Origin: an uncultured Pseudomonadota bacterium
GTDB taxonomy: Bacteria; Pseudomonadota; Gammaproteobacteria; Steroidobacterales; Steroidobacteraceae
Direction of reading: 5' to 3'
DNA: 17,007 nt
NCBI GenBank assembly: GCA_903890265.1
Contig: CAITAM010000276.1
Span: 1-17,007 of the forward strand
The translations under genes and the position numbers were made by a program. The notes beneath the pieces were generated by a model that worked only from the letters and a program-made list of their open reading frames with translations, ran no database searches and had not been told where the DNA came from. Shown one piece after another: positions 1 to 5,903 of this stretch (positions within the stretch are counted from its first letter, which is position 1; each line of letters starts with the position of its first letter).

Positions 1-13
1 AACGCCGGCGCCG

Positions 14-1186
14 TCAGGCGACCGGCAGCCGCGGATCGAACAGGCGTCCGTGTTCGACAATAGCAAAGCGGTCCGTCATGCCGGCGATGTAGTCTGCCAC
101 CGCGCGCGCCTTGCCCGAGTTACCGTCGCGCTCGGCGCCGGCCAGCGCCGCGTCCCGGTGTTCGACCGGCAGCAGGCGGACGTCGTCGAAATAGGCCGCG
201 AACAGCTCGCGTATCACCCGGCTGGCCTTGCGCGTCATGCGCAGCACCCGGAAATGGCGGTACAGGTGGTCCATCAGGAAGCGCTTGAGGGCCTGGTGCT
301 CGGCCGCCACGTCCGGACTGAAACCCACGAGCGGTGCCGGCGCCGCGCGAACCTCGGCCGCATCGGCCGGCCTCGCCTCGTCGAGCCGTGCCTGCGTCGA
401 GACGATGAGATCGGTGACGAGCTCGTTGATCATCCGCCGGATCATCTCGTGCACCAGCCGCCGCTCGGGCAGGTTCGGAAACCGGCTCACCACGACCGCA
501 TGATGGCGCGCACACAGCGGCACGGTCAGCAGCTCCTCGACCGAGATCAGCCCTGCCCGGACGCCGTCGTCAACGTCGTGGTTGTTGTAGGCGATCTCGT
601 CGGCGACGTTGGCGATCTGCGCCTCAAGCGAGGGCTGGCGCCGCTCGAGAAAGCGTCGGCCGAGCTCGCCGAGCGTGGCGGCGTTGCGCGCCGAGCAGTG
701 CTTGAGGATTCCCTCGCGGCACTCAAAGGTCAGGTTCAGGCCCGGAAATTCCGCGTACCGCTCCTCGAGTTCGTCGACCACCCGGAGCGACTGCAGGTTG
801 TGCTCAAAGCCCCCGAAGTCACGCATGCAGGCGTTCAGCGCATCCTGGCCTGCGTGACCGAACGGCGTATGGCCGAGATCGTGGGCGAGGCAGATCGCCT
901 CCGACAGCGGCTCGTTCAGCCTGAGCCTGCGTGCAACCGAGCGGCCGATCTGCGCCACCTCGAGCGAGTGGGTGAGGCGCGTGCGGTAGAGATCCCCCTC
1001 GTGGTTAACGAACACCTGCGTCTTGTAGACCAGGCGGCGAAAAGCCGTGCAGTGCACGATCCGGTCACGGTCGCGTTCGTACTCCCCGCGGTAGCCCGGA
1101 CCCGGCTCCGCGAAACGCCGCCCCTGGCTGCGGGACTCCAGACTCGCGTAGGGGACAAGCCCCTCGTCGGCGCGGTTCTCGGTCAT
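14..1186 (-). CDS. dgt: dGTPase-like HD-domain triphosphohydrolase
   Basis: 390-residue protein of the deoxyguanosinetriphosphate triphosphohydrolase-like family, which in characterised members splits dNTPs into deoxynucleoside and triphosphate and so adjusts cytosolic dNTP pools. Visible signatures are the N-terminal RDRDRIVHCTAFRRL block (about residues 38-52), the HD-domain metal ligands H73 in LTHSLE and H102-D103 in AHDLGHTPFGHAG, and the downstream ADEIAYNNHDVDD segment (about 195-206) that carries the last metal-binding Asp. Length fits the shorter, non-enterobacterial type rather than the roughly 500-residue E. coli Dgt. Its ATG overlaps the aroB stop by 4 bp (ATGA), so the two are probably translationally coupled, with dgt last in the visible part of the transcript. 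The family is certain; substrate preference and any allosteric activation by dNTPs are inferred from relatives only. Confidence 0.93.
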   Translation of the reverse strand: MTENRADEGLVPYASLESRSQGRRFAEPGPGYRGEYERDRDRIVHCTAFRRLVYKTQVFVNHEGDLYRTRLTHSLEVAQIGRSVARRLRLNEPLSEAICLAHDLGHTPFGHAGQDALNACMRDFGGFEHNLQSLRVVDELEERYAEFPGLNLTFECREGILKHCSARNAATLGELGRRFLERRQPSLEAQIANVADEIAYNNHDVDDGVRAGLISVEELLTVPLCARHHAVVVSRFPNLPERRLVHEMIRRMINELVTDLIVSTQARLDEARPADAAEVRAAPAPLVGFSPDVAAEHQALKRFLMDHLYRHFRVLRMTRKASRVIRELFAAYFDDVRLLPVEHRDAALAGAERDGNSGKARAVADYIAGMTDRFAIVEHGRLFDPRLPVA

Positions 1187-2262
1187 GCGAGGCGCGCCGT
1201 GAGCGTCGCGAGCACGTCGGCCTCGGTGACGTCCCGGCGCAGCGCGGCGCGGCCGAGCGCCTCCAGCACCACGAGCGTCACGCGCCCGTCGGCCACCTTC
1301 TTGTCCATCTGCATCAGCCGCCAGAGTTCCCCGGCCGGCACCGCCGGCGGCCGGCGCGGCAGGCCCGCCGCACCGAGCAGGGCATCCACCCGGTCCACGG
1401 CCACCCCGTCGACGAGGCCGAGGCGCGCCGACAGGTCCGTGGCGAGCAGCAGCCCCACGGCCACCGCCTCACCGTGCAGCCAGCCCTCGTAACCGACCGC
1501 CGTTTCGACCGCATGGCCGAACGTGTGGCCGAGATTCAGCAGCGCGCGACGGCCACTGGTCTCGCGCTCGTCGGCGGCCACCACCTCGGCCTTGATCTCG
1601 CAGGAGCGACGGATGGCGTGCTCCAGTGCCTCGGGGTCGCGGGCCAGGAGGTCTGCCATGCGGGCCTCGAGCCAGGCAAAGAAGCGGGCGTCCTCGAGCA
1701 TGCCGTACTTGATGATTTCGGCGATTCCGGCCCGGAACTCGCGATCCGGCAGCGTGGCGAGCGTGTCCGTGTCGGCGTAGACGGCGGACGGCTGGTGGAA
1801 GGCGCCGATCAGGTTCTTGCCGCCCGGGTGATTGACGCCGGTCTTGCCACCCACCGACGAATCGACCTGGGACAGGAGCGTGGTCGGGATCTGCACGCAG
1901 GCGATGCCGCGCTGGTAGCAGGCGGCCGAAAATCCCGCGAGGTCACCGATGACTCCGCCGCCAAGGGCAATGACCGCCCCGTCGCGGTGGACGGCGCCTG
2001 CGACGAGCGCATCCAGCACCGTGCCGAACGTTGCCAGCGTCTTGTATTGCTCGCCATCCGGCAGGATGCAGTCGACCACCCGCCGGCCGGCGAGGGATTG
2101 CTTCAGCCGGTCAAGGTAGAGGGGGGCGACCGTCGCGTTACTGACGATACACAGCCCGCCGCGCGGCAGGTGTGCGGTGAGCCGTTCACGATCGTCGAGC
2201 AGGCCCCGTCCGACGTAAATCGGGTAGCTGCGTTCGCCAAGTGCGATGGTGAGCGGCTGCAT
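1183..2262 (-). CDS. aroB: 3-dehydroquinate synthase
   Basis: 359 residues, the normal AroB length. It converts DAHP to 3-dehydroquinate, the second step of the shikimate pathway, in the cytosol with NAD+ and a divalent metal. The NAD-binding glycine motif GGGVIGDLAGF lies at about 101-111, followed by IPTTLLSQVDSSVGGKTGVN (about 125-144). The metal ligands expected for the family are visible as E182 (GIAEIIKYG), H246 (LNLGHTFGHA) and H263 (WLHGEAV). An AGGGA ribosome binding site sits 3 nt before the ATG. In many gammaproteobacteria aroB directly follows aroK; here a response regulator gene and a 190-bp gap separate them, and aroB appears to have its own promoter. The gene is intact. Confidence 0.97.
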   Translation of the reverse strand: MQPLTIALGERSYPIYVGRGLLDDRERLTAHLPRGGLCIVSNATVAPLYLDRLKQSLAGRRVVDCILPDGEQYKTLATFGTVLDALVAGAVHRDGAVIALGGGVIGDLAGFSAACYQRGIACVQIPTTLLSQVDSSVGGKTGVNHPGGKNLIGAFHQPSAVYADTDTLATLPDREFRAGIAEIIKYGMLEDARFFAWLEARMADLLARDPEALEHAIRRSCEIKAEVVAADERETSGRRALLNLGHTFGHAVETAVGYEGWLHGEAVAVGLLLATDLSARLGLVDGVAVDRVDALLGAAGLPRRPPAVPAGELWRLMQMDKKVADGRVTLVVLEALGRAALRRDVTEADVLATLTARLA

Positions 2263-2291
2263 AGGTCCCTGGATCCGGGTGGTGACCCCGT

Positions 2292-2297
2292 ATTCTA
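2292..2297 (-). promoter_or_regulatory. Possible -10 element for aroB
   Basis: On the minus strand TAGAAT (5 of 6 matches to TATAAT) lies about 30 nt upstream of the aroB ATG, which would give a leader of roughly 20 nt. No convincing -35 hexamer stands at 16-18 bp upstream (GAGCGC at 17 bp), so this is a weak call. Support comes mainly from the position and from the GC-rich gap separating aroB from the response regulator gene. Confidence 0.3.
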
Positions 2298-2341
2298 GGG
2301 ACTATTGGCCGATCGCGCTCCCCAAGGGGCCACCGTGAAGT

Positions 2342-2386
2342 GCCCGTGGGGCGCCCGTGGAGCGCCACTTGGGCGACCGGGCGACC
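2342..2386. repeat. Short degenerate tandem repeats in the aroB-regulator gap
   Basis: Two adjacent 11-mers, GCCCGTGGGGC (2342-2352) and GCCCGTGGAGC (2353-2363), differ at one base and are followed by a more diverged third copy (2364-2374). Two exact copies of GGGCGACC then follow (2371-2386). The surrounding 2300-2452 stretch is very GC-rich, has no convincing gene, and shows no T-tract terminator for the regulator gene. Confidence 0.6.
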
Positions 2387-2452
2387 GGGACGGGCAGCGC
2401 GACCCGGACGACGGCCCGACCGGACCGGCAGAGCGGACCGGCGGCCCCGGGC

Positions 2453-3235
2453 TCAGCCGAGCCGAACCGCCGACGCAGCCGCTGACTCGGCCGCCGCCCC
2501 ACCCGCCGACTCACAGGCCACGCCGCCCTGCTCCTCGTGGTGGGCGATGGCGTAGCGCAGGAGCACGTCCGTGGTGTCGAGGCCGAGCTTTTCGCAGATG
2601 GCCCGCTTGTGCGAGTCGACGGTCTTCGGCGCGCAGCCGAGCGCGTCGGCGATCTCGCGCGTGCTGTGGGCCCGGCCGATGAGCCCCAGAACCTCGCGCT
2701 CGCGCGGCGTCAGCCGCTCGGTGTCGGCACGCATGGCGGCGTTGAGCGCGCTGCCGCGCGTTTCCCGGCCCTTGGCGAGTCGCTTCACCAGCCGCTCGGT
2801 GGCCGCGCCGCTCAACGCCACGCGGCCGGCCAGCACGCTGCGAAGGGCCGTGAGAATCTCGGCCGGCGGACAGGATTTGTTCAGGAACCCGCGGGCGCCG
2901 AGGGCGAGCAGTTCGGTCGCGTACAGCGCTTCCTCGAGCATCGACAGCACGAGCACCGGCGGCGGGTTCGGGCGCTGCGCCAGACGCTTGAGGAGTTCGC
3001 GGCCGTCCTCCCGTGACAGCGTCAGGTCGAGGATGACGACGTCCGGTTCGTAGGTCAGGATCGCCCGCTCGGCCTCGTCAATGGTCGCCGCCTCGGCGCA
3101 GGTCTTCAGGTCCGGCTGAGCGTCGATCAGCTCGAGCAGCGCGCCACGAACCAGCGCGTGGTCATCGACGATCAGAACCCGCGCGCGGTGCTCGCCGTCA
3201 GGGGTCGAAGGGTTTGGCTCGGTGGCAGGATCCAT
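2453..3235 (-). CDS. NarL/FixJ-family response regulator (orphan)
   Basis: A two-component response regulator of 260 residues from the chosen start. The receiver domain spans about 18-135, with the acidic pair D24-D25 (LIVDDH), phospho-acceptor D70 (VVILDLTL), switch residue S98 and conserved K120 (FLNKS). A LuxR-type helix-turn-helix follows at about 173-229 (LTPREREVLGLI ... TVDSHKRAICEKLGL), then an Ala/Ser-rich tail of about 25 residues. It should bind DNA after phosphorylation. No histidine kinase gene is in the window, so the partner is unknown. The ATG at 3235 is preferred over the one at 3244, because the AGGG ribosome binding site directly abuts 3244 but lies 9 nt before 3235. The gene sits between aroK and aroB, which are normally adjacent; its targets cannot be told from sequence. 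Confidence 0.92.
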   Translation of the reverse strand: MDPATEPNPSTPDGEHRARVLIVDDHALVRGALLELIDAQPDLKTCAEAATIDEAERAILTYEPDVVILDLTLSREDGRELLKRLAQRPNPPPVLVLSMLEEALYATELLALGARGFLNKSCPPAEILTALRSVLAGRVALSGAATERLVKRLAKGRETRGSALNAAMRADTERLTPREREVLGLIGRAHSTREIADALGCAPKTVDSHKRAICEKLGLDTTDVLLRYAIAHHEEQGGVACESAGGAAAESAAASAVRLG

Positions 3236-3264
3236 GGGCACCATCCCTAAGGGGAATGGTGCCC
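3236..3264 (-). promoter_or_regulatory. Leader hairpin abutting the response regulator start codon
   Basis: Perfect 9-bp inverted repeat GGGCACCAT (3236-3244) / ATGGTGCCC (3256-3264). In the minus-strand transcript the stem is extended by CCC/GGG after one bulged U, closing a CUUA loop. The 3' arm contains the AGGG ribosome binding site, and the chosen ATG begins at the very next base after the stem, so the structure would hide the translation start. As DNA the same dyad could be an operator for an autoregulating dimer. The symmetry is seen directly; its role is inferred. Confidence 0.55.
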
Positions 3265-3306
3265 AGCTTGCGCGCCCACGGCTGTCCCGTGCAATGGGAC
3301 TTTCCC

Positions 3307-3909
3307 CTATCGCTGCTCCGTGAAAGCCGTATTTTCATGTGGATTTGCGAGTTCGTCGGCCGGCGCATCCGCCACCGCGACGGCGCCTTCCTGCGGCGCA
3401 GCATGACCAGGCGCCACCGCCGCCACGATGGCCTCGGCCACCGCGGGCACGCGCCGGCCGTCCGTGCCGATCACGAAGTTGGCAATCCCCACGTAGAGCG
3501 GCTCGCGCTCGGCCATCAGTTCGGTCAGGCGGGTGCGCGGATCGGCGGTGTTCAGGAGCGGCCGGTGACGGCCGATTCGCGTGCGCTCGACCTGCCGGTC
3601 GATCGACGCCTCGAGGTACACGACGAAGCCGCGCGCCGCGAGGAGCTCGCGGCTGGCGGCGGAGAGGATCGCGCCGCCGCCGGTGGCAAGGACCACGTTG
3701 TCCTGCAGCGTGAGGTCGGCAATGACGTCGCGCTCCCGGGCGCGGAATCCCTCCTCGCCTTCCTTCTCGAAGATGAACGGAATGTCGACGCCGGTACGGG
3801 CCTCGATCTCGGCATCCGAATCAATGAACCGGAGGTCGAGCAGGCGGGCGACCGCCCGGCCAACCGCCGTCTTGCCGGAGCCCATGGGTCCAATGAGGAA
3901 TATTCGCAT
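3307..3909 (-). CDS. aroK: Shikimate kinase
   Basis: 200 residues, somewhat longer than the roughly 173-residue E. coli AroK because of an Ala/Pro/Glu-rich C-terminal tail from about residue 167. It phosphorylates shikimate with ATP, step five of the shikimate pathway, in the cytosol. The Walker A P-loop GPMGSGKT is at 7-14; the shikimate-binding DSD (30-32), R58 in FRARE, the GGG triplet (77-79, ATGGGA) and the lid motif RHRPLL (R116) are all present. The start is fixed by the P-loop: the ATG lies right after a GGGGA run, unusually close for a ribosome binding site, and no better start exists. It follows the Ig-like lipoprotein gene by 65 bp on the same strand, and aroB is not next to it. 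Confidence 0.96.
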   Translation of the reverse strand: MRIFLIGPMGSGKTAVGRAVARLLDLRFIDSDAEIEARTGVDIPFIFEKEGEEGFRARERDVIADLTLQDNVVLATGGGAILSAASRELLAARGFVVYLEASIDRQVERTRIGRHRPLLNTADPRTRLTELMAEREPLYVGIANFVIGTDGRRVPAVAEAIVAAVAPGHAAPQEGAVAVADAPADELANPHENTAFTEQR

Positions 3910-3930
3910 TCCCCAATGCTAGCCCAATTC

Positions 3931-3950
3931 AGCGCGGAGAAGTCCGCGCT
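3931..3950 (-). terminator. Hairpin after the lipoprotein gene, possible weak terminator
   Basis: Perfect 8-bp inverted repeat AGCGCGGA / TCCGCGCT with a 4-nt loop (CUUC on the minus strand), placed between the lipoprotein stop and the aroK start. The sequence after the stem in the minus direction is TGAATTGGG, with no real U-run, so it would be at best an attenuator or an mRNA 3'-end stabiliser that lets some transcription enter aroK. Confidence 0.4.
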
Positions 3951-3974
3951 GTGCGCGAAGGCGCCGGCGTGGTC

Positions 3975-5855
3975 CTAGTAAGTCACCGGGATGGGGACCG
4001 TCGTGACATTGTTCTTCGGCGTCGTGATCGTCAGCGTGACCGACCCCAGCGCTGCCGTGCCCGTGGTGTCCGTCGCCGTGAAGACGAATTCCTTGCCGGG
4101 TGACGTCTGGCCGACCGGCAGCGACTTCGGCACGCCGTAATACCCGGCATCGCAGCCCCAGGTCTGCGCTGCACTCACGGTGACACCGGTCGGCGGGTTG
4201 GTGAGCGCAACGATGGTCTTGCCCGGCATGGCGTTGCCGTTGCGGTCCGAGATGAAGACGCGGATCGCGCCGCCGCCCGGATTGGTAGCGCCGTTGCCCA
4301 GGTCAATCGGGCCCGTGGCCTGACCGTAGTAGGACACGGTAGCGAAGCTGCCGGACATCACGATGATGCCCTGGCTGCCGACGAAGGTCGCGCTGTTCGC
4401 TTTGCCGTTGCACAAGGTGGGCAGGGTCGACGGGCTCGGGCCACCGCACAGCAAGCCCACGTAATTCGCGGTGTCTGCCTGGCGCGTCGAGTTGTTGCTG
4501 ATGTTGAAGTACTGCTCGCCGACGTCGTAAACGCCGTTCTCGTTGCCATCGAGGTACGGGTCGCCGGCCGACGTGTCGTGGGTGCCGTTACCCACCGCTC
4601 CGGTCATCGTGAGCGGCGTGATCGGGTCGTCGCCGGGGGTCGCGACCGACAGCGGCGCGCCGACGAAATAGCCGAGGCCGTACTGGTCAGTGAAGTGCTT
4701 TTCGCCAACCGCGATCGCAACGACCGCGGCGCGGCCGGCACCGTAGGAGCCGTGCGCGTCCGGCCGCGGCGCCTGGCTGTTCCAGTTGACACTGCACAGG
4801 CCACTTTCGGTGGTTGTGGTCGAGGTCAGGCACTGGCTGCCGATACGGCCGCCGGTCGTCGCGAAATTAACCGGCGTATTGTCCGGCACGGGGTTACTGA
4901 ACCGGTCCGCCATGCGCATCGTGACCGCGACGATCTCGCCGTCGTAATCCAGGGCCTCGGGGCTCTGGCAGCTGACCGAGAGCGAGACGCGCGTGGCGTC
5001 GGGGATCCCGGTCGTCACCGTGAGCGAGTTGCTGTTCGCCGCCACGACGCCGGACGCGGTGCTGGTGGTCGCGGTCACGACGACCGACTGGGCGCGCGTA
5101 CCGGCCTGCACCGTGATGCTCGCCTTGCCGTCGATGCCGGTCGTCGCCGGAGTGGTGCCGACGAGCGCGACGCCACCCAGCGTGGTCGACAGGCTGAAGT
5201 TGACGGTGGCGCCGGCCACCGGACCGCCGGCGGCCGTCACGACCTGGAACGTCACGACCGAGCTCGACGGCTGGCCGGTGCCCTGAAGGCCAATGTTGGT
5301 GGGCGCGGCCGAGAGAAAGACGATCGAGTTCGCGTGCGCCTGGGCGAGGGCAATGGTCGCCTTGGCGGTCTTGTTGGTGACGAGGCTGCCGCCGGCCGTG
5401 ATCGTCGCCGTCACCGTGTCCTGCGTCAGATTGCAGCCGCCGGCCGACGTGTAGGTCGCCGAAAGGCTGCCCGTCGAGTTCGTCGCCGACGAGGGCGTGA
5501 TCGTGACCGTGCCGGTGGGGCACAGCGACGTGAAATTGATCGTGGCGGCGTCCGTGGTGGGCGCGCCAGTCGAGGTCACGACAAACTCTAGGGCGAGCTG
5601 CGTGCTGCCGCCGGCCGCGAGCTGGGTTCCGGAGGTCAGACCGGGCGTACCGATGACACCGGACTGGAACGTGCCATTGACGGTCGCGCCCATCGACTCG
5701 GCGAGACCGGTGCCTCCGCCACTGCTACTGCTGCTGCTACTGCTGCTGCTCGAGCCGCAGTTGGAGGTGCACTGGAACGAGCCACTGCCGCCACCGCACC
5801 CCGCCAGAAGTAGCGAAAAGAGCGACACCACGGCTAACACTTTAAGCACTCGCAT
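3975..5855 (-). CDS. Ig-like (Big_1-type) domain lipoprotein next to pilQ
   Basis: 626 residues. The signal peptide ends in the lipobox LLAGC, with C20 as the lipidated cysteine. Then come two cysteines (29, 33), a run of 11 serines (35-45) and glycines, and a chain of beta-rich domains. The clearest is an invasin/intimin-type Big_1 module at about 176-282 (NSIVFLSAAPTNIGLQG, VTFQV, GGPVAGATVNFSL, TGIDGKASITVQAGT). Ig-like modules also seem likely at about 50-170, 288-400 and 528-626. DGNENGVYDVGE (436-447) has the spacing of an EF-hand calcium loop. The ribosome binding site AGGAGG is 4 nt before the ATG. The gene follows pilQ by 48 bp with no terminator between, so it probably belongs to the pilus operon. 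An outer-membrane or surface location and an adhesin or pilus-accessory role are inferences; I cannot name a characterised homologue. Confidence 0.85.
   Translation of the reverse strand: MRVLKVLAVVSLFSLLLAGCGGGSGSFQCTSNCGSSSSSSSSSSSGGGTGLAESMGATVNGTFQSGVIGTPGLTSGTQLAAGGSTQLALEFVVTSTGAPTTDAATINFTSLCPTGTVTITPSSATNSTGSLSATYTSAGGCNLTQDTVTATITAGGSLVTNKTAKATIALAQAHANSIVFLSAAPTNIGLQGTGQPSSSVVTFQVVTAAGGPVAGATVNFSLSTTLGGVALVGTTPATTGIDGKASITVQAGTRAQSVVVTATTSTASGVVAANSNSLTVTTGIPDATRVSLSVSCQSPEALDYDGEIVAVTMRMADRFSNPVPDNTPVNFATTGGRIGSQCLTSTTTTESGLCSVNWNSQAPRPDAHGSYGAGRAAVVAIAVGEKHFTDQYGLGYFVGAPLSVATPGDDPITPLTMTGAVGNGTHDTSAGDPYLDGNENGVYDVGEQYFNISNNSTRQADTANYVGLLCGGPSPSTLPTLCNGKANSATFVGSQGIIVMSGSFATVSYYGQATGPIDLGNGATNPGGGAIRVFISDRNGNAMPGKTIVALTNPPTGVTVSAAQTWGCDAGYYGVPKSLPVGQTSPGKEFVFTATDTTGTAALGSVTLTITTPKNNVTTVPIPVTY
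5719..5753 (-). repeat. Serine-codon microsatellite in the lipoprotein linker
   Basis: Imperfect trinucleotide tract (CTG/CTA units on the plus strand) reading as TCG followed by AGC and AGT codons for 11 consecutive serines, with an apparent 12-nt period of three AGC then AGT. Copy changes would stay in frame and alter only the length of the linker between the lipid anchor and the Ig-like domains. Confidence 0.75.
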
Positions 5856-5903
5856 CCTGCCTCCTGCCTCGACTCATTACCTGCGCGCCGCTCCGGGCGC
5901 TGC

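Noticed and set aside
50..1492. 480-codon plus-strand open frame opposite dgt and aroB
   Set aside because: Shadow frame: both minus-strand genes beneath it are clearly real with full catalytic motifs, and its translation is Arg/Val/Ala-rich with no recognisable domain.
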